A stretch of 64,000 bases of DNA from Primulina eburnea (GCF_022965805.1 NC_133103.1:28138329-28202328); one strand, 5' to 3'; numbered from the stretch's first letter, positions 12,756-25,004 are shown. Numbers and translations: made by a program. The notes: generated from the sequence alone by a model not told the origin.

Positions 12756-13765
12756 ATCTGGAAACCGGGATCCCTAGGCTAGGATTGAGTCTAGTCTGAG
12801 TCGTGGAGTCACGAGCATTGTCGACAGTTTGATATTGATGATGTTTCAGATATTGATACATATCTTTGTTACCTGATTACATGCTTTATATTTGTTTATA
12901 TGATTGCATGTTTCGTTGATTTATACTGGGATTATATTCTCACCGGAATTATCCGGCTGTTGTCTTGTCTGTATGTGTACATGACAACAGGTGGGGCAGA
13001 TTCAGGGTTGAGGAGATGAAGAAAGATCGTGATTAGAGTGGAGATTCCGGACTTTGATTATGATGTCTAACAGGGTTGGAACACTTGACATTAGTTGTTA
13101 AACCTTAGTTTAGTTTGAATGCATGCAGTACAGGACTTGTATTGTATTTTATATACTGAGATGTATATATGTTTGATTTCACTACGTTCCGCATTTTAAA
13201 AAAAAAAATTAGACCCTGTTTTTAATTGATTAATTAGTCCCAATTATGATTAAGAACTTGATTAGCGTCCAGGTCCCCACAACATAAACCACCTAAAAAC
13301 TAGATGCAGTAAATAAAACCGTATTGCTTAAAATCAAATGAATTCACTCTTCGATCAACACTCTGCGTCAGCGTTGTTCTTGAGTGTATGAAACACCAAA
13401 CATCAACACCGTCACTCGACTGACGAACTCACGTGCTTTGTATGCAAATCTTTACACGTGAAAACTTTAGCGGCCGTCGATCAACTTCTTAATTGAGAAT
13501 GGACCCTTGTATATATAAGCTCTCCTTTGACCTAGATCTTCATGGATCCTTCACACGTATAAACAAGGAAACTAGAATTTAATAGGAATCAAACTTCAAT
13601 TTAGATATCATACCTTATATCTTATAGATAATTTTCCAACTATATTGAATCATTCTTAATGTTATGATATAATAAATATCGGAAAAATCAAATCTATTAA
13701 ATTTGTCTAGAAGTGCAAAATCAAAATAATATCTAAAATAAATTTGGAATACAATATTCCTTTCA

Positions 13766-14024
13766 GTCCCAGTTATACATAGACACACACGTACACTTAC
13801 AATGCATGAAAAAAGATACTTAATTCTTGTATTTTTATTGATACTTTTACAAATGGAAACTGTTAAATTTATCAGAAAATTAAATAGTACATTATTTTAT
13901 TAATTTTGGGAGTTGTCTTTATTTATACTTATTCGAAATCAGCCCCCATGCAACGCCGTTAATTAACTTTTGCTTCAGCAGTTGGAGCCGCATGCAAGGG
14001 GCTCCATTAATATAACCTAGCGGC
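13766..14024. other. 3' flank of the proline-rich gene
   Basis: AT-rich sequence between the copia LTR and the stop codon of the minus-strand host gene. It presumably holds that gene's 3' untranslated region. No further ORF is seen. Confidence 0.5.
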
Positions 14025-14688
14025 TCAAGGAAGAACAGGAGCATATTTCTCGGTGGTAGTCCTCATCATTTGGGGAGGTCTCTTAGGGGGTCGAGGACGA
14101 AGTGGAGGGTACTCCTCGGCGGTACTAGAGCTCATCATCTGGGGAGGTCTCTTAGGGGGTCGAGGACGAAGTGGAGGGTATTCTTCCGCGTTAGTAGCGC
14201 TCATCATCTGCGGAGGTCTCTTAGGTGGTCGAGGACGAAGTGGAGGGTACTCCTCGGCGGTAGTAGAGCTCATCATCTTGGGTGGTCTCTTAGGGGATCG
14301 AGGACGAAGAGGAGGGTATTCGTCGGCGGTAGTACTCACCTTAGCTGCATATAAATCATATTAAGTATAATATTTTTTTAAAAATAAAGTTCACAAGTTG
14401 TCTCATTACGTTAATTCCATTGCATTCCTGCTCCTAGAAACCTAACTATCTGTACATTGAATTTATATTTATCTTTTGAAATTGCAAGCTTAAAATTAAA
14501 GTGCTAAAAAATGCATGCACAATACTTTCGAGATCAAGGAAATTAAACTTATAATACTTACACGTCTCGACGGAAACGATATTCGTCTCTGCCAATTTCC
14601 GGGCTGCTGCTGACGAGGAAACGAGAAGAATCAAGGCTAGAAATCCAAGAAAAAGAACTCCATTGGAACCCATTTTCATTTTCACCAT
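14025..14688 (-). CDS. Secreted proline-rich repeat protein (candidate peptide precursor), two exons
   Basis: Exon 1 is 14688-14562 and exon 2 is 14344-14025. The intron is 14561-14345, with donor GTAAGT and acceptor ATATGCAG, phase 1. The product is 148 residues. Residues 1-29 form a signal peptide with a basic start (MVKMKMGSNG) and a hydrophobic core ending VSSSAAA. A spacer (RKLAETNIVSVETSKVS) is followed by four tandem 23-residue repeats with the core EYPPLRPRPPKRPPQMM, encoded by four 69-bp units, and a short tail. The repeats have no cysteines. I do not recognise the family. Signal peptide plus repeated short Pro/Arg/Lys units suggests either a cell-wall proline-rich protein or a precursor releasing repeated peptides; the PPKRPPQM core slightly recalls systemin. 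I chose the ATG at 14688 because a TATA box lies about 70 bp upstream. Confidence 0.75.
14345..14561 (-). other. Intron of the proline-rich repeat gene
   Basis: Minus-strand GTAAGT donor at 14561 and ATATGCAG acceptor ending at 14345. Removing it joins signal peptide and repeats in one open frame with no stop. Confidence 0.75.
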
Positions 14689-14756
14689 ATAATAAACTTG
14701 AAAGTTGATGTGCTTATTTTGGTTTTTGATGAAAAATTTAGCATGTTCTTCCTCCA

Positions 14757-14765
14757 TATTTATAG
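14757..14765 (-). promoter_or_regulatory. TATA box of the proline-rich repeat gene
   Basis: The minus strand reads CTATAAATA, about 70 bp before the chosen ATG, a normal plant spacing. It argues against longer N-termini that would begin at or above it. Confidence 0.65.
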
Positions 14766-15045
14766 ACAAATCTAGTACAAGATTGGACAATATTATATTA
14801 TTACATTTTCATCACCAAAAGTCCTTCACCTTATCTTGTTATTAGTATAATTTTGGGCAGTGGTGGAACAAAGAATTCTAACCAAGGCGGCGGCCACTTA
14901 TTTTAGGTGGAGGAATAGCAACTAAAACTTTCCTTGGTTATAAGGTTATCCCTTCATATATTATATAATATATAATATTAAAAAACGAAAACATTTATTT
15001 ATCTATATATATATATATATATACATATTTATATGTCGAAATAAT
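14766..15045. other. Upstream intergenic sequence with (TA)n
   Basis: No gene seen. An AT-dinucleotide run lies at 15005-15023. The base run ATAAT at 15041-15045 is the left target duplication of the next LTR. Confidence 0.6.
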
Positions 15046-15169
15046 TGTTGGGATTTGTGCCCAAAAACAAATGTTTTTAATTATTGTGAGAAATATTTCA
15101 ATATTGTTTTTGCATGCATGTTTTTTGATGCTTTATAAATATCTGGAATCCCAAGATTATTATTATGTG

Positions 15170-15560
15170 CACTACAAGAAAATTGATCTATAGTGACGGG
15201 AAATGTCGTCATTAAATGTCCAAAACCCGTCATAAATTAATTTTAATGACGGGAAAATTCCCGTCATATACCTTCATTACTGCCCTCCTAGGTAAAAGTA
15301 ATTAATGACGGTAGTGAGATCCCGTCATTATTGGTATACCATATTTAGCGATGAGATTATACCGTCATTAAAATGAATATTAATGACGAAATATTTTGTC
15401 ATTATACTACCATTTGCCCCTTAGTAAATAATATTTTAGTGGCAAAAATTTCCTCATTATATCATTATTTACCTCTCACTATAAGTTATTTTAATGATGA
15501 AATTTACTATAATTATTAGTTATTAGCCCCTCACTAAAAATCGATTTAACCATGAAATTA
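15170..15560. repeat. CACTA left terminus and subterminal repeats
   Basis: After the 18-bp inverted repeat come several short inverted pairs such as TGACGGGAAAATTCCCGTCA (15248-15267) and TAATGACGGTAG/GATCCCGTCATTA. In En/Spm elements such subterminal motifs bind the TNPA-type protein. Confidence 0.8.
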
Positions 15561-16206
15561 CCTCTCATTAAATCATTAATTATTCTCATTAAAAAATATT
15601 TTTAATTGTGATGAAGTTTATAATAATTATTTGATATGAATTTGTTATTATATTAAATATAGCATTATTAATAAAATATGAAATATGGAACAAGTAAGTT
15701 TTTTGAACAAAATATTTTATATAAACAACTGCATCCATATCTATCATATATTCAAAATTACAGAATTTCGATTTGTTCCAAAACACGAATTCCATTTTGA
15801 TGGATACTTGAAGTATTTCCTAATATCTACTCTTTGGAGTACAAAAATATTTGAGGACCATAAATGGTGATTACTTAGTAGTTGCTTCAAAATATCATAG
15901 ACAAATTTCCTAATCAATGCTTGAATTCTTCGATTCTTCTTTGAAGCACGACATCAGATTAAGCAGCGTGTCATCTGTAAAACAAAATAGAAAAAATCAA
16001 TGAAAATAAAGATGTAATTCAACCATAAAGTAAGAGTGAAAATTTTGTTGATGTCGAAGTTTGTAAACAAAACATCTTGAAACAATGATATATTATGTCA
16101 AACACATGTGAAGTAAATTTTTAAATAATTAAAAAATAAAGTCTATATACATGTCAACACAACGTGCCATTATAAGAGTAGCAGTTTTTAGTCAAAATAT
16201 CTGGAG

Positions 16207-17014
16207 ATGAAGAATCAACTAAGACCATCCTTCAGCTTGAATCGAAGAGAAGAAATAAAACCATTTATGAAGAAATATCTAGACCACAAGTTTGATTCTA
16301 GTGTTAAATCTTCACAAGAAAATGCTTTGCATGACAGCGATGCTCAACCAAAGTCTAGGCCCGTTATAGCTGATGCAATCATTTATGAAGAATCCAAGTC
16401 TCTCAATTTTGATAAACATGGGAAGGTTGAAGAAGGGGATGACAAGGAATGTGATGAGGTTTTCCTTTAGATGAAGAGGATGGAAAAACAAGGTTCACCG
16501 CAGAAGTTTGCTTCTGATAACGTTAAGGATATGTATGATAAGGGGCTCTCAGATATATCCAAGAAGCAGCCATTTTCCTCTTTAAAGCCTTCTGCAGATT
16601 CACTTGGTACCAGTAAGAAGGCTAAGCAGCAAGAGCCACAGAGCTCTATGACAAGACAGGCTAAGCCAACTGCAGTATCCAGGTGGATACCTTCAAATAA
16701 AGGTTCTTACACTAATTCAATAGTATCCACCCTGCAGTATGCACTAATTTATTTGAAGGTGGATACCTTCAAATAAAGGTTCTTACACTAAGCCAACCTG
16801 CAGTGTCCACAGACCTCCACCGCCACCTCCCATACATGGAGCTCCACCCCCGCTGCCTCCTCCTTTACATGGGTCCCCATCGCCACCTCCCCCTCCACCT
16901 CCTATGATTGGCGGTGCTCCACCACCTCCGCCTGTTCCAGGAGCACCATCTGCACCACCTCCTCCTGGAGTTCATATTCCTGGGCCACCAATACCTCCTG
17001 GGCCTCCTAGACAT

Positions 17015-17015
<1 letters not shown>
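16207..17015 (+). pseudogene. Captured host-gene fragment with polyproline region (formin-like?)
   Basis: A frame runs from 16207 to 16776 with one TAG at 16468-16470. It encodes a charged, Ser/Lys-rich stretch ending AVSRWIPSNKGSYTNS. A proline-rich segment follows in another frame (about 16865-17015), with runs of 5-10 prolines separated by Gly-Ala, as in an FH1 region. I recall an SRWI-PNKGSYTNS signature next to the FH1 region of plant class II formins, so a captured formin fragment is my best guess. A 35-bp direct duplication (near 16681 and 16757) shows local rearrangement. It lies on the strand opposite the transposase genes and ends in a (TA)n run. Confidence 0.45.

Positions 17016-17018
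<3 letters not shown>

Positions 17019-17060
<42 letters not shown>
17019..17060. repeat. (TA)n microsatellite
   Basis: About 20 TA units at the end of the captured polyproline fragment. Confidence 0.9.
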
Positions 17061-17063
<3 letters not shown>

Positions 17064-17161
17064 AGATTCCATATATATATATATTTCATAAAAACATACT
17101 GAAATTTTCTCATATTTGAGTATAACCTTGCAATCTCTATTATTCCAAGTAGATAATCATT

Positions 17162-17701
17162 CTAACATGCAATGTGTAAAAATTCAAGGTAGCACAACAC
17201 ACCTTCACCAGACATTGTAGGTGCATCTGAAGTTGCTTGGTTTTCATTCTCGATTTTGGCTAATCTACTTTCAATTCCATCCATGCGCCTCTTAAGGTTA
17301 TTATTTTCTTCTTCTTTCTCATGGAGCTTAGCCTCAAGATCTTTTATATAAGCAGCTTGTGAACAATTAAAATGTTTTCTTTTCATTCCACCTCCAAAAC
17401 CAAAGACATGACTATGACACTGTGGTCCAAAACACTTTTCAACAACCTCAATTTGTGAGAGTGATGCATTAGATTGAACAGTCTTCACAATCTCATCCTA
17501 CAAAGATCCATAACTCATGTCATTTAAATAAATGATAAACAACAAATTTAAGTTAAAAGATTAAGTAGTGATATTTACATATTTTTCTTGTGCTTCTGGC
17601 TCAACAAGCTTTCCATTTTTATGTCGAGTCTCATAAATAAATTTTTGCAATATCAGGTGGGTTATTATCCTTGCCTCCCTGAAAGATATATAAAAGGCAA
17701 A

Positions 17702-17778
<77 letters not shown>

Positions 17779-19975
17779 AATTAAGCAAAAAAAAATCATA
17801 AAAAATAAACATAAGAATTAATATAGATGTTTATGACCATTTCATATATCAGTTGTCTGTGCGGCTTGCTTCCAGTTCGATGAGGCATTACTCCATTTAC
17901 CCGATTATTAGAATTCTGGTTACTGGTTTTCTACATAAATCACAAACCAAAATTACAATCATCAGTCCCATGAGTGCAATTTAACTACAAAATGATGATA
18001 TTTCTAATTACAATTTTGAACCGGTATTATTATACCTGAAACTCATCAGTTAAGAACTTATTATTTACAAGCCAGTCCCATTCTTTAGCATTAAACCCTT
18101 GCGGCACATTTTTTAAAACTTCAGCTTTAGTTTTGCAAGGTCTCACATAATCAACGTTCAAGGATGACCTCCATGCTGTCCACAAAACACCCATATGCTC
18201 CAAAGTATGCTCACGATATAATTCTATACTAGGACTAAAAAAGCATTCCTGCAACATAATTATAATACGGCAGTAGAAAATGACATAATATCTCTATTTT
18301 AATGAGTTGATTTACCAAAAGTTAAAATACAATAGAATATGTTATTATCTCTATGCTAACAGTAAATTCACCTGAAATTAATAATGTAATTCAATTACCT
18401 TCACTGAATCCCACATGTGTTGCTTGTCTAATTCCGTCAACTCTTTCCATGTTTTCACTTGTATAGGGCAGATATGCTTGTCGCGAACGATTTTCCCCAA
18501 GTGTCTCGACCAATATCTGTGATGTTTTCCCACTGCACGATTGTTATAGAATTCGATCTCCATCTTTTCTCCACTTTTTAAAGCTGCAATTTTCTTATTC
18601 TTATTTTTTCCTCTAACTTTTCTCGCCTTTTGAGTTGCTGAATATATTCAATGAATTGAAGTAATAAATAATTGTATCAAGATTATAATTTGAAATCAAT
18701 AGAAAATTCATAATACGCTACATTTCAAATATATTATACTTACAATCAACATATTTGTCTGTAACAACATAGCTCGATTCACCACTTTCACCATCTTCAG
18801 TCATAGGAGTAAATTTAGCAACAAGATAATGACCAACAGCCTCAATTGGTATTTGAAAATCCTAAATAAATCATATAATTACAATAATAAATTATTATTC
18901 ATGGAACATTTAATATTATTTTAGCCAAAGAACTTGCCTTGTTGATCGTACATTCACTGATAGATTGCAAGCCAGTCTCGATATCAAAATTCTTCGAAAT
19001 AGTTATGAACCATTGAACTGTACTAGCTTGTTCACTTCCATTTACCACATCCCCCCGTACAATGACTTTCTCATTTGTCTTATAATCACCCAATATTTTA
19101 GTATCTCTCACTTTTGGAAATCTTCGGATTGGGTTATAATCTGTACAAATTTAAAGAAAATAAATCAATGATAAAGAAAAACAATAAAAACTCAAAATAA
19201 ATAACTCTTTATTAACACTACCAGATGTTGGATTGTCTTCAGGCAGTTTGAAGAGCAATGGTTGGGCACTTTCATCCACATCTACATAAATGTCTATATT
19301 CTCCACGTACTCATGTTCTTTCAACATAGCCAATAAATCTTTATCATTTCTCAAAGTCTTACCATCCCCATCCGTGACTTTAAAACCAACAGAATATATG
19401 TCAATGAACTTTTTACATATGTTCAAGATTTCTAAGAAAGAACTATCGTCCGTAAAATCTCTTTCTTTCCATTCATCTTCTCCAAAATGCACAATAAGAG
19501 TATGGGCTGAAATTCCACCTTTTGGAAGAAAAAAAATCATCACTTTTTACAATTATATCAATATATTTTCACTTAAAAATAGAGTGAACGACCTAAAAAA
19601 TTGCATGAGTTATAAATTACAATGTCTACTTAAAGTTTATAGGTTTACCAATTCTTCGTTGATTGCCGATGTATTGAGCTTCTTGCTCTTCAACCTGTGG
19701 CCTTTGAATTCCCCCTAAGTTCTTGTTGGCAGATGCATTTCCTGGAAAACAACAAATCAGATAATTTAATTATGAAATTATTATATCAACTGTTGAAATT
19801 CTATATATAAAAAAATCTACGCTATCAGTTTAGTAAAGAAATTACCAGTAGAATCTCCAACAAGCCTCATTTTATGTCCATATCCACGCTCCTTGGCCAA
19901 CTTACCAGGAGCTAAAAATTTTACAGGCTTTCGGATGTTGCCTACACTACTTTTGGCAAGCATTGGTTTCATCTG
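17162..19975 (-). pseudogene. CACTA TNPA-like gene (Transposase_24 type), multi-exon
   Basis: Exon-like pieces run down the minus strand. 19975-19845 has KPMLAKSS and KLAKERGYGHKMRL. 19543-19210 has HTLIVHFGEDEW...DGKTLRNDKDL. 19140-18860 has RDTKILGDYKTNEKV. 18860-18750 has PIEAVGHYLVAKFTPM. 18563-18378 has VGKHHRYWSRHLGKIV. 18257-18030 has EHMGVLWTAWRSSLN and PQGFNAKEWDWLV. 17488-17162 has SQIEVVEKCFGPQCHSHVFG and a coiled coil. The last three pieces match plant Transposase_24, the TNPA-type DNA-binding partner of CACTA. The HTLIVHFGEDEW piece resembles a PB1-like fold more often seen at the start of MULE transposases. Exact splice sites and intactness were not verified. Confidence 0.7.
17706..17775. 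repeat. (TA)n microsatellite in a TNPA intron
   Basis: About 35 uninterrupted AT units between coding pieces of the TNPA-like gene. Confidence 0.9.
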
Positions 19976-20130
19976 TTAACATAAGCAATGTAACATATTA
20001 GTACAAATAGTAAAAACATGAAAATGAACCAGAATGAATAAACAACTAACACATAAAAGAACAAACATTTTGCCAAAATAGAATTGCATAAAAAACCAAC
20101 TAAGAAACATGATAAGTTGGAAATACTTCT

Positions 20131-23100
20131 TCAAATTGGAATTCGCTTTCTCTTTCTTCTGTTTGTTGGTAAGTCAACTACTAGCGGCTCCAAATCTGCT
20201 CTTTTCCAAATGTTTTGATCATCTACATCGAAAGAAGTTTGCCCCCCACAATCAAAATTGAAAGATTCAGCATGTTGATATGCTTCACCGAAATCATCTG
20301 CATTATTGCTCTCGTCCTCTATTGGTTGTGGCATCTCATATAGATCCCGAGGTTGTGTCTTAACAACAACATGCCAACCTTTATTGATGTTGTCAATGGC
20401 ATAAAACACTTGTGAAGCTTGATTGGCGAGAATAAAGGGTTCGTTTGTTTTCAAAATACGATTGCAATTAATGCTAGTGAATCCATATTCATCTACTTTG
20501 GCTCCTTTCTCATATCATGCACATCGAACCATCTACATCGAAATAAAACCACTCGTTTTCCATCAAGATACTGCAGTTCAAGAATCTCTGTCAACACTCC
20601 ATAATAGTCAACATAATTCTTCTCACTACCTATATCACCGATTACACACACCCCAGAATTTTGTGTTCTACATCCTTTGTCACGAGCTTCAATCCGAAAC
20701 CTATATCCGTTGACGACATAACCACTGAAGAATGTAACATACATTGAAGGACCACGACACAACGATAGCAGGTCATCATATTTACTGTGTTGCTCTTGCA
20801 TTTTCGTTTTGTCAACCTACAAATAAATTACAATGTAAATTACTCGAACAAATAATCTTGTTCAACACAAAATAATTTATAACAATAGAATCACTTACTT
20901 GTTGTTTAAACCAACCAATAAAATTGCTATTCCATTCGTCATCCGATAGTTGTGTTGTATTATTTTTCTCATTTTTAGAGTATTCCCTGCGTTACAACAT
21001 TAATGAGAAATGCATATATATATAAAGAAAAAAGAAATGGTTGTTTAGATGTATTTGAGCTTACTCGAGGAAAGGTTGTACTTCATCGCAATTCTTTAAA
21101 ATATAGATATGAGCTTTCTCCCATGCATCGTCATCGAGAATACGACTTGTACCAGCTCCTAATGCTCGTCCACATTGCGAAAATATGGATATTTCACCTT
21201 TATATTTATGAAAGCCACTGTCATAGTTTCTCTCAAGTCTACTGAATTTTGTCTCAATGTCTTTCAAGTATCTTGAGCAAAGAGTCATACATTCCTTTGC
21301 TATATAGCCCTCTGCTATTGAGCCTTCCGGACGAGCCATGTTTCGAATAAGTTGTTTTAACTCAAACAACATACGCTCAATAGGGTACATCCATCGATAT
21401 GGTACAGGTCCACCAATTATAGCCTCCTTAGCCAAATGCACAGGCAAATGCACCATCACATCAAAAAACGAAGGGAGAAAAACTTGTTCCAACTTGCAAA
21501 GAGTAATCGGAATTTGGGATTCAATCTTTTGTAAATCACATACCTTCAAAGTTTTAGCACCCAAACTAGTAAAGAACATAGACAACTCAATAAGTGGTTC
21601 ACACACTGCTTTAGGGAGGAGGCCACGTATCCCAAGAGGAAGTAGATGTTGTAAAAGGACATGAAAATCATGACTTTTCAAACCTGAGATTTTATGTTCT
21701 TTCATGTTAACACTTTGAGAAATATTAGATGAAAACTCATCTGAAACTCTTAATTGCTTAAAAAATAAGCAAAACAAGTGCTTCTCCTCTGTAGATAAAG
21801 TGTAGGATGCAATAGGCAACTCAAGTTTATCCCCTTTACGAATTGGATGCAAATCTGGTCTAATTTTCAGAGCTTCCAAATCAAGACGAGCTTGGACATT
21901 GTCCTTAGTCTTCCCCTTCGTATTCATAATTGTCTTGACTATATTCTCACATATGTTCTTTTCAATGTGCATCACATCCAGATTGTGTCTTAACAAAAGA
22001 GAACTCCAATACGGAAGTTCAAAGAAAATACTTTTCTTATTCCAATTATCACCTCTGTTTTCATGTGATATTTTCATCTTTTTTTTAACATCTTTAGTCA
22101 AGATGATTCCTTCAAGGTCATTCACTTGAGCAAGCACATCATCACCTGAAAGTGAACGTGGTGGTGGTCTAACCTCTTTGGTTCCATCAAACAAACTTTT
22201 ATTTTTTCTCCATTTGTGGTTTCTATGAAGAAAACGTCGATGACCCATATAACATTGCTTTTTACCATTAACTAACCTCATAGAACAAGTGTCTTTGTTA
22301 CAACAAGGACATGCCATCTTACCTTTGGTACTCCAACCAGACAAATTCCCATATGCTGGAAAATCATTGTTGTCCACAATAAAGATGCATGCAATTTAAA
22401 ATTTTGACGAGTTGAAGCATCAAATGTTTCAATGCCTAGTTCCCACAACTCCTTCAACTCTTCTATCAAAGGTTGAAGATAGACATCAATAGCATCTCCC
22501 GGACCCTCGGGACCTGGTATGAGACTTGAAAGAATAAAATTAGATTCTTTCATGCACATCCATGGAGGCAAATTGTATGGAATGAGTATTACTGGCCAAA
22601 TGCTGTATGATTTTTTTGAATGAGTAAACGGTTGGAAACCATCACTAGCAAGACCAAGTCGTACATTTCGAGGTTCAATAGAAAAATCTTTATGCAAATC
22701 ATCAAACGACTTCCATGCCATAGAATCAGCTGGATGTCTCATCAGTCCATCATCTACTCTTTTTTCATGATGCCATCTCATAAAAGAAGCAGTCTTTTTA
22801 GACATGAATAACCTTTGAAGCCTTGGCTTTAAAGGAAAGTAACGCAAGGTCTTCACTGCTAATTTCTTACCATTTTTTCGAACTTTGGTTTCCTCATTAT
22901 GACTATTTTCTTTCCATCTAGAAGCACCACATATTTTGCACATGTTAGACTTATCTTCTTCTTTCCAATACAGCATACAATCATTTTTACACGCATCTAT
23001 TTTTTGATAAGAGAGACCAAGATCTTTAATAATTTTTTTGGAATCATAATAGGATTCTGGCAAATTTGAACCGATCGGGAGTATTTGTTTCAAAAGCTGT

Positions 23101-23639
23101 AGCAACATATCAAATGATTCATTACTCCATCGACCAATACTCTTAATGTGTAATAGTTTGACAAGCACAGATAATTTTGAGGTGTCACAACCTGGATAAG
23201 TTGGTTGCTCAGAGTCCTTTAACAATCTGTAAAATTTCTTTGCTTCATCATTCGGTTCCTCTCCATGTTTATTCTCATTTGATGAACCAATTTCAGATCC
23301 ACTTCTATAAAAACCATCCATGTTAGGATACAAATCCCTTAAAATTTCATCACAATCACTTCCTTCCGATTCTTCATCATCAGATGAAGACTCACCAAGC
23401 CTTTCACCGTGGTGATACCAAGTTGTATAATTTGGCATTATTCCATTCACATTTAGATGCATTTCAACCACTTCACGAGATCCATAATCAGTGTTATTAC
23501 ACTTCACACATGGACACCGAATATTATTCTCTTCACTTGTCTTCTTAAAAGCATAATTCAAAAATTGTTCAACTCCAACCTTATATTTTTCATTGAATCG
23601 ATCATTGAAAAAAATCATCCATTCCTTACTAGGTGTCAT
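20131..23639 (-). pseudogene. CACTA TNPD-like transposase (Transposase_21)
   Basis: The ATG at 23639 begins MTPSKEWMIFFNDRF, the transposase-associated N-terminal domain with the zinc-like CPCVKCNN motif. The Transposase_21 core follows, with ADSMAWKSFD, LGLASDGFQPF and PGPEGPGDAIDVYLQPLIEEL. A one-base frameshift near 22370 moves the frame to 22377-21061, where DFPAYGNLSGWSTKGKMACP leads into a DUF4218 segment with LPVHLAKEAIIGGPV and YPIERM. Small exons (about 20990-20900 and from 20818) lead into a DUF4216 domain (GYRFRIEARDKG...LFRCRWFDV). A second one-base shift near 20495 precedes EYGFTSINCNR and QASQVFY. All domains of a plant TNPD are present in order; two frameshifts imply loss of function. 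Confidence 0.9.
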
Positions 23640-25004
23640 TTTCCTTTTACGAGTATGAATTCTTGCTCAAAAAGAATCTGCAACATATTTAGATGCAACA
23701 CAACAAAAAGATATATTTGTGATGCTAAAAAATGACAGTTTCAGCTTACTATTATCATAATACAACTTTCAATTATGCTATCATATTTTATAATAAACTA
23801 AACAATTATGCTATCATATTTTATAATTAACGCATAAATATTTTATATCTAGCAACAATAGCGATTCAAAACCCCATTTTCGCATATATTAAAGTAATTT
23901 TCAGGATTTACGAGCTGTTTGTCCTTACTAAAGTAAAAATTTTATGCAATCTATGTTCCTTAATAATCAGTTTGTGAGTATAATATCAATAAATTTAATT
24001 ATGTAGACCTACAAAACAAAATTTACTTACAGTCTGCGTTAGAGTGCTCAATAATATCATAAATATATGAAAGAAATTACATATAATACACAAATAGAAT
24101 GACATATGAAATATATAAAGTATCGTTATTTTTCAAAAACAAACGAAAGCCCTTCTCGATTTTCATTCCAAAGCACCCATTTGTTCAAGACAAAAGGGAT
24201 AGATAGTGTTCACATGCAATTCTAAATTTCTTTTATCAAATTTATTAAATCTGAAATTTTACCATGTTTCCAGTCATACTTGAAAAAAAAGTTGCTGAAG
24301 AAGTTTTGGTGAAAATGATGATATTAGTGGCGGGAATAAGAATAGTAGTTCTAGAGTTGGGTTTTTTTATTTTTTTAAATTAAGCATACTACTAGATTGA
24401 AATGCCTTGTGGAAATTATTGTGATTCTACAAATACGTAGATCATATCACTTGGAAAGAGTTGATCCTCTGAGAGTTGACATAATGAAGAGGCCAGCAAT
24501 TTTCGCTAAAAAAATTGTTTTAAAATGGTGAATGCAGGCAGACTGAGAGATGTTGGAAATTCTGGAAATTTTCCAGCCTGAAGTTGTGAATCTTTATTTC
24601 ATGGAGATGGCATAAAAGTAATATTTTATTGTGAAATTTAAGGATGTATGTTGATTTAGATAATTGAGATATGAATCTCACACAATCAAAATGGGATACT
24701 TGGATGTATTGTGTAAGTACTGTCCTAGGATATTCTACGACCTCGTCAACTGCCTAGGCTTCACCAAACACATAAATTTCCTTCCTTTACTTTTGACAAT
24801 ATATCCTAAACGTTTCTTCTTTTACTTTGAAGATTTGGCAACATACAAGTGTCAAATCTTCTCATTTTCCTTTCCTTTAAGGTCCTAAATCCCAAAACAT
24901 ATTTTTTTTTCACACCAATAGAAGGTCGTTTTTCGTAGCACACAAAGTGTTATCTTGATGATATAGATCACCATTACGTTATATGAAATATCCCGGCTTC
25001 GATA
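23640..25004. other. CACTA non-coding region upstream of TNPD
   Basis: AT-rich, no supported gene. A duplicated TTATGCTATCATATTTTATAAT sits around 23773-23827. It may hold introns or leader of the minus-strand transposase transcript. Confidence 0.5.

Larger units (their letters stand above)
11249..13281 (+). repeat. Solo Ty3/gypsy LTR inserted in the copia LTR
   Basis: It starts TGTAATGCCCGAGAA and ends CGTCCAGGTCCCCACA, with the same internal block order as the three LTRs at 31023-43052. The first 14 bases match those LTRs exactly, then the next few hundred diverge. No internal region or primer site is attached. The flanks (AAAAT on the left, ACATA on the right) do not match, so the target duplication is missing or mutated. 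A TATA-like run lies at 11644-11660. Confidence 0.8.
3540..13765 (-). mobile_element. SIRE-like Ty1/copia retrotransposon, decayed, left end interrupted
   Basis: On the minus strand the order is 5' LTR (13765-10933), primer-binding site (10930-10919), gag, protease, integrase, reverse transcriptase/RNase H, env-like ORF. This is Ty1/copia order, and an extra ORF after pol is characteristic of the SIRE/Maximus lineage. The 5' LTR begins and ends with the inverted repeat TGAAAG(G)AAT and is about 800 bp once the nested solo LTR is subtracted. The 3' LTR is not in the window; the element is broken at 3539/3540 inside the env-like ORF. Every ORF carries at least one stop or frameshift, so it cannot move by itself. 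Confidence 0.85.
10933..13765 (-). repeat. 5' LTR of SIRE-like element, split by a solo gypsy LTR
   Basis: The LTR consists of 10933-11248 and 13282-13765, about 800 bp together. The plus-strand ends TGAAAGAAT and ATTCCTTTCA are near-perfect inverted repeats. A minus-strand TATA box (TTATATATACAAGG, about 13507-13520) marks the likely promoter. The outer flank is GTCCC; its partner cannot be checked because the other end of the element is outside the window. Confidence 0.75.

Noticed and set aside
14053..14364. Plus-strand Gly-rich frames over the proline-rich gene
   Set aside because: They are the antisense reading of the 69-bp repeats. The minus strand has the signal peptide, splice sites and TATA box.
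14690..14790. A longer N-terminus for the proline-rich protein starting at 14790
   Set aside because: It would begin upstream of the TATA box and bury the signal peptide inside the protein.
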